Source of the DNA: Sulfuracidifex tepidarius
Lineage (GTDB): Archaea; Thermoproteota; Thermoprotei_A; Sulfolobales; Sulfolobaceae
DNA: 64,000 nucleotides
Assembly (NCBI RefSeq): GCF_008326425.1
Contig: NZ_AP018929.1
Location: 2,370,875 to 2,434,874, forward strand
Reading direction: 5' to 3'
Made by a program: the position numbers and the translations under genes. Each line of letters begins with the position of its first letter. Position 1 is the first letter of the stretch. Positions 37,088 to 46,131 of this stretch are shown one piece after another. A model generated the notes under the pieces. The model made no database searches. It was not told where the DNA came from and worked only from the letters and a program-made list of their open reading frames with translations.

Positions 37088-38233
37088 ATGAAAGTTCTGA
37101 TTCTGGGAGCCGGATATGGAGGGCTCACCGTAGCTCACAGATTGAAAGAATACCTAGGAGAGGATATCGAGATAACAGTCGTTTCTAAGAGTAGGTCAAT
37201 CTATGAGAACACTATATTTCCAGCTATTCTTACTAATGACGTTAAGGTAGAGGATACCGTATTCGACGGACTTGAAGTAATGAGACGAAAAGGAAACCTC
37301 TTCGTCGAGGCAGAAGTGAAAGACGTTAATCTGCAGTCAAAGGAAGTGAAGACGAGTAAGGGGACATTCGATTACGATTATCTCGTTTTAGCTTTAGGAG
37401 GAGGATATGAAGAGAATTTCAATAAGATAAGCGGGCATGAACACGCTTTCATGCACCATCCATTATCAGACTTCTTAAAAATAAAAGAGAAACTCGCTTC
37501 TATGGATGAAATAAACGCAGTGATAGGAAACTATACGGGGAGCCCGATAGAAGGTCCTTCTTATCAACTAGCCCTGATCGTCAGGAACGAAATCAACAGG
37601 AGGGGCATTAAAGGAAAGGTTACCTTAGTTACACAGAGCCCCAATGGTGTCTTCGGTATGTTACCCGTTAAGGAAATATCAGAGAGAGCCAATAGACTCT
37701 TCGAGGAAAACGGGATAGAGTTGGTGAAGGGTGACTCAATCGTTGAGGTTAGAAAAGATAAGGTGGTTACAAGGAACGGAAAAGAGATAGGCTCCAATTT
37801 CGTCTCCATCCTACCCAAACTTTCTGTACCATCACTACTGAGGGAAACTTCGATAGTAAACGAAAGAGGTTATGTAGAGGTAGAGTTTCCCTCATTTAGG
37901 ACTAAGAGGTTCCACGATGTTTTTGCCATAGGAGATCTAGCCGAAGGTATGATACCAGCTAGAACAGCTAGAGGAGCCATGATTGCTGGGGAGAACGTTT
38001 CCTCTACACTGGCTAAAGAAATCAAGGGAGTAGAAAAGCCTCTCTACAAACAAGGAATAATATGCATGTTCCATGGAGGAGAAGTAGCCGGAATGCTCAG
38101 GTTTGACGTCAAAGATAAGCCTCATGTGAGCCTCTTAGTTAACCCTGTTTTCAGTAAGCTAAAAATTATGTATAGCAGAATGTTAGTTGCCACAGGATTT
38201 AACGTACCTTATCACGCTGCACCTTTCTTTTAA
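37088..38233 (+). CDS. NDH-2/sulfide:quinone oxidoreductase-like flavoprotein
   Basis: A 381-residue FAD protein. It opens with LILGAGYGGLTVAHRL, has a second region YDYLVLALGGGYEENF, and FAIGDLAEGM near residue 280 contacts FAD. The cysteine pair used by sulfide:quinone oxidoreductases is missing: the position equivalent to the first Cys reads EGPSYQLA. This favours a type II NADH dehydrogenase-like or other quinone reductase. The C-terminus NPVFSKLKIMYSRM is amphipathic and may dock on the membrane. Likely co-transcribed with the DUF84 gene 12 bp upstream. Confidence 0.78.
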   Translation: MKVLILGAGYGGLTVAHRLKEYLGEDIEITVVSKSRSIYENTIFPAILTNDVKVEDTVFDGLEVMRRKGNLFVEAEVKDVNLQSKEVKTSKGTFDYDYLVLALGGGYEENFNKISGHEHAFMHHPLSDFLKIKEKLASMDEINAVIGNYTGSPIEGPSYQLALIVRNEINRRGIKGKVTLVTQSPNGVFGMLPVKEISERANRLFEENGIELVKGDSIVEVRKDKVVTRNGKEIGSNFVSILPKLSVPSLLRETSIVNERGYVEVEFPSFRTKRFHDVFAIGDLAEGMIPARTARGAMIAGENVSSTLAKEIKGVEKPLYKQGIICMFHGGEVAGMLRFDVKDKPHVSLLVNPVFSKLKIMYSRMLVATGFNVPYHAAPFF

Positions 38234-38254
38234 CATATAATCCAGAAATAACAT

Positions 38255-38271
38255 GATGTAAGTCTTACATC
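38255..38271. repeat. 17-bp palindrome in a convergent gap
   Basis: GATGTAAGTCTTACATC is a perfect inverted repeat with one central base. ACATGATGTA, which overlaps its left arm at 38251-38260, recurs at 38279-38288. It lies between the 3' ends of two converging genes, so a terminator, protein site or transcribed hairpin are all possible. Confidence 0.5.
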
Positions 38272-38365
38272 ACTCTACACATGATGTATACAAATCATGG
38301 ACATTACTAACACCGAAGATAAGAAAATCTAAAGCTTTAAGTTAGTCCCACCTTATTCAATAAAA

Positions 38366-38397
38366 ATCTCTACATTTAGGATAACTCATGTAGAGAT
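38366..38397. terminator. 10-bp perfect hairpin between converging genes
   Basis: ATCTCTACAT (38366-38375) and ATGTAGAGAT (38388-38397) form a perfect 10-bp stem with a 12-base loop. Placement between two 3' ends fits a bidirectional transcript end, although Sulfolobales terminators usually rely on T-runs, which are weak here. Confidence 0.35.
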
Positions 38398-38465
38398 AAC
38401 AACAAACCTCTTATATCAAATACAATCACTAAAATATTAGAACTATGAAAACAAGTCAGTTATGA

Positions 38466-39104
38466 CTAATAAAATGCCTCTCCTTTTGCTAGCTTGTTAA
38501 AAAGATAGCCTATCTCCTCAAGCTTCACCGTTTCGTGCTCTGACGGTCTTGGAACGGAAGCCAGGAATATTCCGTAGTCCTCTAGAGTATTACCTTTAGG
38601 TTCTCCGTAAGGTGAGAACAAAATAAAGTCGTCAGCCTTGCTTAGAACCTTCCCTATGAAAGAGTCTACTTTAGAATAGAGTGAACATTTATCCTCTTTA
38701 GTTAGTAACTTTTCGAAGGAAATAATACTAGCTATTACAGGCTTGCTTTTGGCTTTCTCAAGTATAGCGTCAGCAACTGCCTTGGTCTCTTCCTCTATAT
38801 TTACATCTTCTGAGAACGAGAAACTTACCTCGCCTAAGCTTGGATTGGTTATAGGGATATTGACTGGAACAGCACCAGTCTGCTCTATAAGCGGAACAGT
38901 TTCTGGCTTGACGCCTGCCATGAAGGTTTGAGGTATTTCCTTGAAGCCCAAAACCTTGGCCCACGCTGCGAAGGGTTTCTTAAGATCTTTGTTTACAACT
39001 ACTCCTCTGTAAGTGCTGCCGAATAGGGTACCTAGAACTCTAGGATTACACTTCAGGAAACTGCTATAACTGAGACTGTCTACTCCCAGAAGAATTGGTT
39101 TCAT
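38466..39104 (-). CDS. Alkaline phosphatase-superfamily-like protein (tentative)
   Basis: A 212-residue protein. The opening ILLGVDSLSYSSFLKCNPRVLG resembles the first metal and nucleophile region of alkaline phosphatase-superfamily phosphodiesterases (GVDG followed by a P-rich turn). The end has FSPYGEPKGNTLEDYGIFLA, recalling the late SDHG/DYG pattern. It is far shorter than normal members (350-500), so it would be a reduced form or an unrelated fold. Its stop-start junction with thioredoxin shares one base, so the two are co-transcribed. Confidence 0.5.
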   Translation of the reverse strand: MKPILLGVDSLSYSSFLKCNPRVLGTLFGSTYRGVVVNKDLKKPFAAWAKVLGFKEIPQTFMAGVKPETVPLIEQTGAVPVNIPITNPSLGEVSFSFSEDVNIEEETKAVADAILEKAKSKPVIASIISFEKLLTKEDKCSLYSKVDSFIGKVLSKADDFILFSPYGEPKGNTLEDYGIFLASVPRPSEHETVKLEEIGYLFNKLAKGEAFY

Positions 39105-39505
39105 TACATTCCACCTAAGATTAGCTTCAACTTCCTCTCGATCTCCTCACGAGGAACTGCTCCTACTACTTCGTCTACCGGCTCTCCATCCTTGAAGAAT
39201 AGAATAGTCGGCAAGCTGAATACACCATACCTTCCAGCAATGTCAGGGCTCTCGTCCGAGTTAAGCTTTCCGAAGCCCACTTGAGGATAGTCTGATGCTA
39301 ATTCCTCCACAATTGGAGCCAACATTAAACAAGGAGCACACCATTCAGCCCAGAAATCAACGACAGCTACCTTATGTCCTTTAATGAACGCATCAAAGCT
39401 ATTTGTATCCAGATGTTCAACCTCACCTTTAGCCTTGCTTGAAATATCTTTTATCTTTTCGTTGAGTAATTTCTCCAGTTCTGGATCCTTTTCTTCCTGC
39501 GTCAT
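39104..39505 (-). CDS. trxA: Thioredoxin
   Basis: A 133-residue disulfide reductant. The active site WAEWCAPC puts the redox cysteines at 56 and 59. The FSLPTILFFKDGEPV segment holds the cis-proline. A charged 30-residue N-terminal extension precedes the thioredoxin fold, as in some archaeal members. It is first in a two-gene operon with the 38466 gene. Its usual reductase partner is not next door; the flavoprotein at 27489 lacks the CxxC needed for that job. Confidence 0.9.
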   Translation of the reverse strand: MTQEEKDPELEKLLNEKIKDISSKAKGEVEHLDTNSFDAFIKGHKVAVVDFWAEWCAPCLMLAPIVEELASDYPQVGFGKLNSDESPDIAGRYGVFSLPTILFFKDGEPVDEVVGAVPREEIERKLKLILGGM

Positions 39506-39653
39506 ATCATACCTTAATCACCATAGCATTATAAAGTTTTAATGAATTGAGATAATTATACCTTAAAACGTGAAATATAAACAAATTTCAAAATATAAGG
39601 AAACATAGACGGGAGCATTGCTTAATATTTGATAGAGGTAGCAGAATAATATT

Positions 39654-40556
39654 ATGTACAAACTCGCAGTAATAGGAGGAGGCGTAACTGGGTTATGGGC
39701 AGCATTCATGGGAGGAGATAACACAGTAGTGCTAGAAAAGGAAAAGACCGTAGGGAGCAACTCCCTTTCTAGCCTTTGGTCTATAATGCCTCCCCTATGC
39801 GGAGACATGGAGGAGGAATGCATAAGAGCAGAAAAGGATTACCAAGATATTTGTTCAGATTTAGGTATTTTTTGTAAAGATACACATATTCTGAAGCTAG
39901 ATGGGTTTACGGGAAAAGGAAGGCAGATAGAAAAGAACGAAATCAGAACTTTCGAACCTCAGATCAATGCTGAACACGCTGAGTTATTTGAAAATGGTAT
40001 GTTCATAGAAGGAAATGAGTTCTTCACAAGAATGGAAGACAGCTTGAACATAGACAAGGGGACAGTAGTTACAAAGGTAAACTCTGAAGGAAATTTCATC
40101 AAGTCACTAGAGACAAATAAAGGTGAGATAAAGGCTGAAAAATACATCTTCGCAACGGGTTACCTCACTAAGGCACTTCTAGACCTGGATGTCTCGCTTT
40201 TTAAAGGCCATCTGATCAAGACAAGACGAATAGGGCTTAACGGAATTGTGATCTACAAAGGTAGAATAGCAGTAGAAGGGAGAGAATTGTACCTGAATGG
40301 TGATTCCACGAAGACTGATGATACATCAGTTAACTATGAATCTGTAAATGAGACAATATCAATTTTTTCAAGTATACTTAGAATTGATGTACAAAACTTG
40401 ACAGTCTCCACTGGTTTCAGGACAGTCTCAAGTGACGGAAGACCATTGGTTAGAAAAGTGTTCGAGAACGGTGTGGCAATCACCGGGTTTAAATTCGGCT
40501 TTGCCCTAGCGCCCGTGCTGGCTAGAGAGGGAGTGAAGCTACTAAACATAAGGTGA
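39654..40556 (+). CDS. FAD-dependent oxidoreductase, D-amino acid oxidase-like
   Basis: A 300-residue protein of the DAO family. The dinucleotide-binding motif KLAVIGGGVTGLWAAFMGG starts at residue 3. SLSSLWSIMPPLCGD follows, and TVSTGFRTVSSDGRPLVRK with GFALAPVLARE closes the flavin domain. These enzymes oxidise amines such as glycine, D-amino acids or glycerol-3-phosphate. It is about 70 residues shorter than typical members, so the substrate domain is reduced. It lies 4 bp upstream of the DTD2 gene, an intriguing neighbour because both may handle D-amino acids. Confidence 0.75.
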   Translation: MYKLAVIGGGVTGLWAAFMGGDNTVVLEKEKTVGSNSLSSLWSIMPPLCGDMEEECIRAEKDYQDICSDLGIFCKDTHILKLDGFTGKGRQIEKNEIRTFEPQINAEHAELFENGMFIEGNEFFTRMEDSLNIDKGTVVTKVNSEGNFIKSLETNKGEIKAEKYIFATGYLTKALLDLDVSLFKGHLIKTRRIGLNGIVIYKGRIAVEGRELYLNGDSTKTDDTSVNYESVNETISIFSSILRIDVQNLTVSTGFRTVSSDGRPLVRKVFENGVAITGFKFGFALAPVLAREGVKLLNIR

Positions 40557-40560
40557 TCTA

Positions 40561-41262
40561 ATGGTAGAAATCGGGATTTCACTACAAGACCAAGTGGGAA
40601 AGACTGTCAAGAAATTAGGCTACTCTTTCCTGGAACTTGAGGGAGACGTAACGGAGTTTAAATACGATGGGAATGAACCTCTGATAGTTTTATGCAGGCA
40701 TGAAAGCTCATCTGGTAAACCTTCCTTGACAGTTCATTACCCAGGAAACCCGTCCGAAAAGACGATGGGAGGACGACCTGAAACTCTCGGTTTTTCATAC
40801 CCAAGTTTAGGGACATCAATATACAAGGAGATTGTCAAGATTGATTACGAAATTGATAAGGTATTCGAGGCCACTCATCACGGACCTACGATCGATATTC
40901 CCGTGGTATTCGTTGAGGTAGGAAGTTCAGAAGAGATGTGGAAAAACGAGACCCTTGTGAAGAGTCTGGTAGAAGCAGTCCTCAGGGGGATAGAAAACAT
41001 GAAAACGTGCGAGGAAGTAGTTGTTGGCCTTGGAGGACCACACTACGCATACCAATTTTCTTCTATTACAAAAGATTCTTGTCTAGGCCACGTGATCTCC
41101 AAGCATTATGTGAAATCCATAAAGGACGACGTAATAAGACAGTCAGTCCTCAGGTCTAGAGATAAGACTACTAAGGTGATCTTTAACGACTTAAGCCAAA
41201 AATTAAGGTCTAAAATCCAGGAATCATTGAGCGATTTGAACCTTATCTTTGAGCTTATCTAG
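40561..41262 (+). CDS. dtdA: Archaeal D-aminoacyl-tRNA deacylase (DTD2)
   Basis: A 233-residue enzyme that removes D-amino acids wrongly attached to tRNA. Family markers are LCRHESSSGKPSLTVHYPGN, which includes metal-binding residues, EATHHGPTIDIP at about 100-111 and VVGLGGPHYAYQF. This is the archaeal/plant type, distinct from bacterial DTD. It follows the amino acid oxidase-like gene by 4 bp with a GGTGAT ribosome site. It overlaps the convergent phosphatase gene by 39 bp. Confidence 0.9.
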   Translation: MVEIGISLQDQVGKTVKKLGYSFLELEGDVTEFKYDGNEPLIVLCRHESSSGKPSLTVHYPGNPSEKTMGGRPETLGFSYPSLGTSIYKEIVKIDYEIDKVFEATHHGPTIDIPVVFVEVGSSEEMWKNETLVKSLVEAVLRGIENMKTCEEVVVGLGGPHYAYQFSSITKDSCLGHVISKHYVKSIKDDVIRQSVLRSRDKTTKVIFNDLSQKLRSKIQESLSDLNLIFELI

Positions 41263-41853
41263 GGCTTGTTGAGTCAAGAATGGAGTTCCTATAGTCAAAA
41301 TCTTACATTCATCCTCGCAACTGATCGTAGTGAGGCTAGCGTTAGGGATCTTTATTCCCCAAGCAGAAACGTCGTCCATGTCAAGTAAGTCGGAGATCAC
41401 AGCCCTTATGGGGTCAGAGTGGCTTACAGCTATTATCACTCCTTCTTCAGTTTTCCTAAGATCACTAACGAACTCCATCATCCTTTTCCTCAGAAGATCC
41501 CAGTTTTCGATCCCTTTTATTTCTATTTCTTTTCTAATTAATTTAAGTTTCCAATGCTCACTTGGCTCAAATTGCTTATTATTCAACTCTCCTAAATATC
41601 TTTCCTTTAACCTGTCGTCTACAATAGGTATTAATCCCGTGACTTCACCTACTATCGTTGCAGTCTGGTAAGCTCTCAATATCGGGCTTGTGAATATCTT
41701 CTTCGGAGAGAGTCTTGCGACCTCTCTCCCAGCCCTTTTAGCCTGTTCCCTTCCTTCATCGGTCAGGGGATAGACGTTCAAGTCGTGACTAAGTATCCTA
41801 TTAACATTAGATACGCTCTGCCCGTGCCGTATCATCACAATAATTAATCCCAT
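41224..41853 (-). CDS. Histidine phosphatase superfamily protein
   Basis: A 209-residue protein of the phosphoglycerate mutase-like superfamily. The catalytic motif IRHGQSVSNVNRI lies near residue 8, TSPILRAYQTATIVGE at about 58-73 and the second His in VSHSDPIRAV at about 141-150. Archaeal members include phosphoserine and sugar-phosphate phosphatases; the exact substrate is unclear. ATG at 41853 is preferred over an upstream in-frame GTG. Confidence 0.85.
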   Translation of the reverse strand: MGLIIVMIRHGQSVSNVNRILSHDLNVYPLTDEGREQAKRAGREVARLSPKKIFTSPILRAYQTATIVGEVTGLIPIVDDRLKERYLGELNNKQFEPSEHWKLKLIRKEIEIKGIENWDLLRKRMMEFVSDLRKTEEGVIIAVSHSDPIRAVISDLLDMDDVSAWGIKIPNASLTTISCEDECKILTIGTPFLTQQALDKLKDKVQIAQ

Positions 41854-41920
41854 GTTCCACACTAACTTTTAGCAGTACATATATTTATAACTTTAAATAT
41901 CATGAAAGGCGAAATATCAT

Positions 41921-42901
41921 GTGATCTTCTTCAGGAAGAAAGAAAAGACAGGGGATAAAGATAGTGGTAAACCGATAAAGTTGCTGTTTTCCTCTGATCT
42001 TCATGCTTCCTATGTTGTGTACAGGAAATTTCTTAACGCAGGTAAAATGTACTCTGTTGACGTGCTAGTCATAGGCGGAGACCTCGCAGGAAAAAGCCTC
42101 AAACCTATAGTGGATCTAGGAAACAACAAATACGAAATAGACGGAGTTACCTACGACGAGCAGGGAGTGAACAAAATGAAGAAGGACATGGAGAACCTGG
42201 GAATATATTACGTTGTCATGAGCAAGGAGGAACTGGAAGACGCTAAGGCAAATCCGAAGAAACAGGACGAATATTTCAAGTTAGCCATAACTAGGACTCT
42301 CAGAGAATGGATAGGAATAGCAGAGGAGAAATACAAGGGGCTAGACGTTCCGATTTTCGTTAATTTAGGCAACGACGATCCAGAATACATGTTCGATGTG
42401 CTGAAGGAAGGAGAGAGATTCAAGGTAGGCGAGAAGGAGATCTTTGACCTTCACGGACACGAATTCTTCTCCTATGGATACGTGAACCCCACACCTTGGC
42501 ATACTTTCAGGGAGAAGACGGAGGAGGAGATCTACAAGGAATTAAAACAGATCACGGATAAACTCACAAATCCCCATTCTGCAATATATAACATACATGC
42601 ACCCCCTTACATGACAAACTTGGACAATGCCCCTCTCCTTGATGATAACCTGAGACCCATAGTTAAAGGAGGAGAAATACAGCTAACCCACGTAGGCTCT
42701 ACCTCTATAAGGAAGATAATAGAGGAGACTTCTCCTCTGATAGGGCTACACGGCCACGTTCACGAATCGAGAGGTTTCGATAGGATTGGTGGGTCTCTGG
42801 TTCTCAACCCGGGAAGCGAGTATAACTCTGGAATATTGCATAGTTACCTTGTTATTATAAAGCCTGATGAAGTTCAGGCATACCAGTTTATTTCTGGTTA
42901 A
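41921..42901 (+). CDS. Metallophosphoesterase
   Basis: A 326-residue calcineurin-like phosphoesterase. The metal-binding motifs appear in order: FSSDLHASYVVYRKF, VIGGDLAGK, NLGNDDP, YNIHAPPY and GLHGHVHESRG. After a basic N-terminus the fold starts at about residue 22. Substrates of such proteins include phosphoproteins, nucleotides and cyclic nucleotides. The GTG start is supported by CTTTAAATATC 26 bp upstream. It may be linked to the CBS-domain gene downstream. Confidence 0.85.
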   Translation: MIFFRKKEKTGDKDSGKPIKLLFSSDLHASYVVYRKFLNAGKMYSVDVLVIGGDLAGKSLKPIVDLGNNKYEIDGVTYDEQGVNKMKKDMENLGIYYVVMSKEELEDAKANPKKQDEYFKLAITRTLREWIGIAEEKYKGLDVPIFVNLGNDDPEYMFDVLKEGERFKVGEKEIFDLHGHEFFSYGYVNPTPWHTFREKTEEEIYKELKQITDKLTNPHSAIYNIHAPPYMTNLDNAPLLDDNLRPIVKGGEIQLTHVGSTSIRKIIEETSPLIGLHGHVHESRGFDRIGGSLVLNPGSEYNSGILHSYLVIIKPDEVQAYQFISG

Positions 42902-42952
42902 AGCTTTTTAATAAAATAAAACTTTAATTTGGCATAAGCTTATTCTATCCTT

Positions 42953-43450
42953 ATGATAATAGAGACAATAAAGGTAGCAAATAAGAATCCTATCTTCATC
43001 AGCAGAAATTCCACTATAAGGGAGGCTGCTAAGAAAATGAGGGAAAACAACATAAGCTCTTTGATAGTAGAAGGGGAGAACCACGAAGTTATTGGTATAC
43101 TGACTGAAAGGGACATCACGAGAGCTGTAGGGAACAGAGACGTAGATAAGCCAGTAGAATCTTACTCTACAAAACAGTTGAAAGGAATCGTAGAAGATGC
43201 GCCCATAGAGGACGCTTTATTAATAATGGTAGAGAACGGAATAAGACATCTACCAGTAATGGATAAGGATACAGGTAAAATAAAGGGAATAACTTCTATC
43301 AGGGATCTAGTGAACTCCATTTTAGATACCCACTTCCTTCAGTACGGAAAGAGGGCAGATGAAGTAAAGACGAGCGGAGTGACTTGTCCTGTCTGTGGAG
43401 CTGAAATAGACGAATACGGTTATTGTAATTGTGGTACTGGTTCAGGCTAA
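42953..43450 (+). CDS. CBS-domain pair protein with C-terminal zinc ribbon
   Basis: A 165-residue protein. Two CBS motifs (about 8-60 and 70-125, the first with GILTERDIT, the second with GITSIRDLV) form a nucleotide-sensing Bateman module. The tail VTCPVCGAEIDEYGYCNCG is a small zinc-binding ribbon. Such proteins usually sense AMP/ATP or SAM and regulate a partner. The leaderless ATG is 51 bp after the phosphoesterase gene. Confidence 0.85.
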   Translation: MIIETIKVANKNPIFISRNSTIREAAKKMRENNISSLIVEGENHEVIGILTERDITRAVGNRDVDKPVESYSTKQLKGIVEDAPIEDALLIMVENGIRHLPVMDKDTGKIKGITSIRDLVNSILDTHFLQYGKRADEVKTSGVTCPVCGAEIDEYGYCNCGTGSG

Positions 43451-43494
43451 TACAGTCGGATTACTTTTTTTAAGGTAGCTACTTTCTTCTATTT

Positions 43495-43824
43495 ATGATA
43501 ATATTTTATGCCATAGGGGAAAGAGAACGTGCAAAGGAGCTAGTCAGAATAATAACTAAGACCAGATGGAAAACTATTTCAAAACACTCAATAAAAATAT
43601 CGAGTTCTTCAATAGGTCCTTCCATGGTTATTTTTAAGCCTACCATGGCTGGGCTGGCTGTTGCGTTATGGCTGAAACAGAGAGCTGAAGAACTAGGCAT
43701 GACTGCAGCAGTAGGATGGTTTTCCTCGATAGATAGCGTTCCAGAACAAGTTCAAGATGCAGTAAAAACTGATTTAAATAAAATTCTCATGAAGAGGCTC
43801 GAAGTTCCTTGGTCGCCTTCCTAA
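43495..43824 (+). CDS. Hypothetical protein overlapping the coalescin-like gene
   Basis: A 109-residue protein with alternating strands and helices (MIIFYAIGERERAKELVRII, PSMVIFKPTMAGLAVALWL). It has no cysteines or membrane segments. Its last 38 bp overlap the convergent SMC-like gene. Start is an ATG after a T-rich gap. No family recognised; the low complexity of its neighbours argues against a spurious frame. Confidence 0.55.
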   Translation: MIIFYAIGERERAKELVRIITKTRWKTISKHSIKISSSSIGPSMVIFKPTMAGLAVALWLKQRAEELGMTAAVGWFSSIDSVPEQVQDAVKTDLNKILMKRLEVPWSPS

Positions 43825-45535
43825 CATTAATTTTTTCGCTACTTCTCGTTACTATAACGTATTCTGATATCCCTTTCAATACGTTCAGCAGTTTCTCGTA
43901 ACGTTTTTGATCGAAAGTCATTGCAGATTCGTCTATGATGAAGTAAGGCGTTGTGAAGTAACTCTTCAGTGAGCTAAGTATCAAGATTAATGCTATTGTT
44001 GTTCTTTCAGATGAGGAAAGCTTCTTTATGTCAAGTTTAGCGTTGTTTCTTCTCACTACTAGCTTGTTGTCGTCCGTGACCTCTGCTGTGAGGTTAAACT
44101 CCATCTCTTTAAGTATTGAGTTAGATATCTTCATGAATTCCTCTTTAGCTAACCTGAGCCTCTTAAGAAAATCAATGTTATATTCCTCTACTTTTTCACT
44201 TAAATGCTGAATTTCCCTTTCTTTCTGGGATATTTTCTCTGCTATAAGAGTCGGTATGCCCAAATTCTGCAAGTCGTAAATAATGTCGCTTCTCTGCTTC
44301 TTCAACTGGTTGATCTTCTCATCGATTGGAGAAAGCCTCATCCCCGCTATACCTTCCCCTGTCCTGTTGAACTTCTCCTCCATCTCTCTTTTCTGTCTCT
44401 CAAGGTCTTGGATTTGAAACTGAAGGGTCTCCATTTTAGTTTTCAACGCTTCGTAGGAGCTCTTAAGCTGTTCGATGTCGTTCTGGACTCTGTCGAAATC
44501 TTTTAATTTCATCTCTAAATCCTGTTTTTTATTGTTTAAATTTAATATTTCATTACGTAATGACTCAAGAGCATTGGTTTTAGAGGACAACTCCTTAGAG
44601 ATGACTTGAGACCTGGATTTCCACGTTTCAGGATCCACATGGCTCCCACAGACATAGCAGGAAGAAGCATGACGTTGGTCGGCTTCCTTTATCTCCTCTG
44701 AAACTCTCTCTAAGACCTTCAGTTCTATTTCTAGCTCGGACCTCTTCGAGGTAAGACTCCTCAGTTCCTCTTCTATTCTCTTTAGCTCTTTCTCAATTTC
44801 TTGCTTCGTATCTATCTTCACTTTCGATTCCTTCTCTTTTATCTCCTCCTCGGTTTTCTCTAACTTTTGTTTAGTTTTTTCCAATTCCTCTCTTTTAACG
44901 TTTATCTTACTATTTATTTCGTCTAACTTGTTCTGCCTAGTGATGGATATAGTCTGGACTGTATTAGATATTATAGCTGACCCGGTTTCCTTCTCTTTCT
45001 CTAATTTCTCTATCTGTCTATCAATTGATACGAGCCTTTGCTGAAGCTCTATAGCTATATTGTAATTCTTCTGCATCTCGTCTCTAGAATTTTTAGCGTC
45101 CTGAAGAAGCTTTTCTAATTCTTCTTTCTTTGCCTTTATTTCATTTATCTTTGACGTAGTAGAAATGAACCACTCTACGTTGTCCTCTCCAGCTAAAATC
45201 TGAACCAGAAGTTTATTCTCTGGTGAGAAATAAGAGAGAAGAAGGGCCCTATCATCGTCCATAATCAACTGTTTCTCCTCTATTATGTTGCCCTTAATCC
45301 TTTTCATTCTTCTGTAATACGTCTTTGAACCGTCCATGAGTTCTATCTCAGCAGAGTCACTGAACACGTTGAGCAGATCCTCAGCTTTGACTGCACTCGT
45401 CAATAGAGATATCAATGCTTTACTTAGAGAGGTCTTCCCATAGGCGTTAGGTGCTTCATAAGATGTTACGCCTGGGGCTATTTCAAGCTCGAGAGGTTCC
45501 GTAATACCCCCTATATTTGATACTCTTAACTTCAT
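43787..45535 (-). CDS. clsN: Coalescin-like SMC/Rad50 superfamily ATPase
   Basis: A 582-residue ABC-type ATPase with a long coiled coil. Residues 1-130 hold the N-lobe with a Walker A APNAYGKTSLSKAL at about 28-41. About 135-430 is heptad-rich coiled coil broken by a zinc-hook SCYVCGSH near 291-298. The C-lobe carries the signature LSSSERTTIALIL at about 506-518 and Walker B YFIIDESAMTFD at about 530-541. Size and layout match coalescin, the Sulfolobus protein that organises chromosome compartments and is smaller than Rad50 or SMC. A generic Rad50-like role is the alternative. Confidence 0.7.
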   Translation of the reverse strand: MKLRVSNIGGITEPLELEIAPGVTSYEAPNAYGKTSLSKALISLLTSAVKAEDLLNVFSDSAEIELMDGSKTYYRRMKRIKGNIIEEKQLIMDDDRALLLSYFSPENKLLVQILAGEDNVEWFISTTSKINEIKAKKEELEKLLQDAKNSRDEMQKNYNIAIELQQRLVSIDRQIEKLEKEKETGSAIISNTVQTISITRQNKLDEINSKINVKREELEKTKQKLEKTEEEIKEKESKVKIDTKQEIEKELKRIEEELRSLTSKRSELEIELKVLERVSEEIKEADQRHASSCYVCGSHVDPETWKSRSQVISKELSSKTNALESLRNEILNLNNKKQDLEMKLKDFDRVQNDIEQLKSSYEALKTKMETLQFQIQDLERQKREMEEKFNRTGEGIAGMRLSPIDEKINQLKKQRSDIIYDLQNLGIPTLIAEKISQKEREIQHLSEKVEEYNIDFLKRLRLAKEEFMKISNSILKEMEFNLTAEVTDDNKLVVRRNNAKLDIKKLSSSERTTIALILILSSLKSYFTTPYFIIDESAMTFDQKRYEKLLNVLKGISEYVIVTRSSEKINVRKATKELRASS

Positions 45536-46131
45536 CTGGATAACCTTAAAAGTTGAAGCATATAAAATCTTTCATTTAACACGAGGTGATATATACCTAC
45601 ATAGAAGGAACGTAGAATCATTATAAGAAAGATTTAAGAATATAAATAAACTGTAACGTCATCTTATTTATTTTATATATTCTAGATTTTAATCTAAAAA
45701 TTTATTAATATAATACAATTATAAACCTGAATTAATTAGCGGTTTAGAAAATTTCCTTAATTTATACAGTAACTTTCTCAATTTAGATATAGTATGAACT
45801 GCCTCCATTAGTTATATAACTATGACTAGTGACCTAAATATGTTATATTAGTCTCATTCTATGATATTATATTATTTTGTTATAATATCTAATTTCTTTT
45901 ATTATAGACCGTTATAGTCTAGATTTTTTTACCTTTACTCTATAGATATTAATACTATTAAATACATTACATATAAGTTTAATATATCTAATAAAGTTAA
46001 CAATTAGATTTCACAATCATAAAGAGAATTATCCTTCACTGACTAAATACAGAAATACAAAAAATACAAAAAACAAGATAAAAGTGGTGCAGGAAACTTG
46101 CGAGAATTCTTTTAACCTCAAGAAGAGTTAA
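45536..46131. other. Long AT-rich intergenic gap
   Basis: About 600 bp, almost entirely A and T, between the divergent coalescin-like and nucleoside hydrolase genes. A TATA-like TTTTATATGC near 45560 serves the leftward gene. No open frame with protein character, hairpin series or origin-type repeat was recognised. It is the longest such gap in the window. Confidence 0.6.

Noticed and set aside
37088-38233. Calling this gene sulfide:quinone oxidoreductase outright
   Set aside because: The required redox cysteines are absent, so a broader NDH-2/SQR-like label is used.
45536-46131. AT-rich gap as a replication origin
   Set aside because: No cdc6/orc1 or whiP gene nearby and no origin recognition box pattern seen; AT richness alone is not enough.
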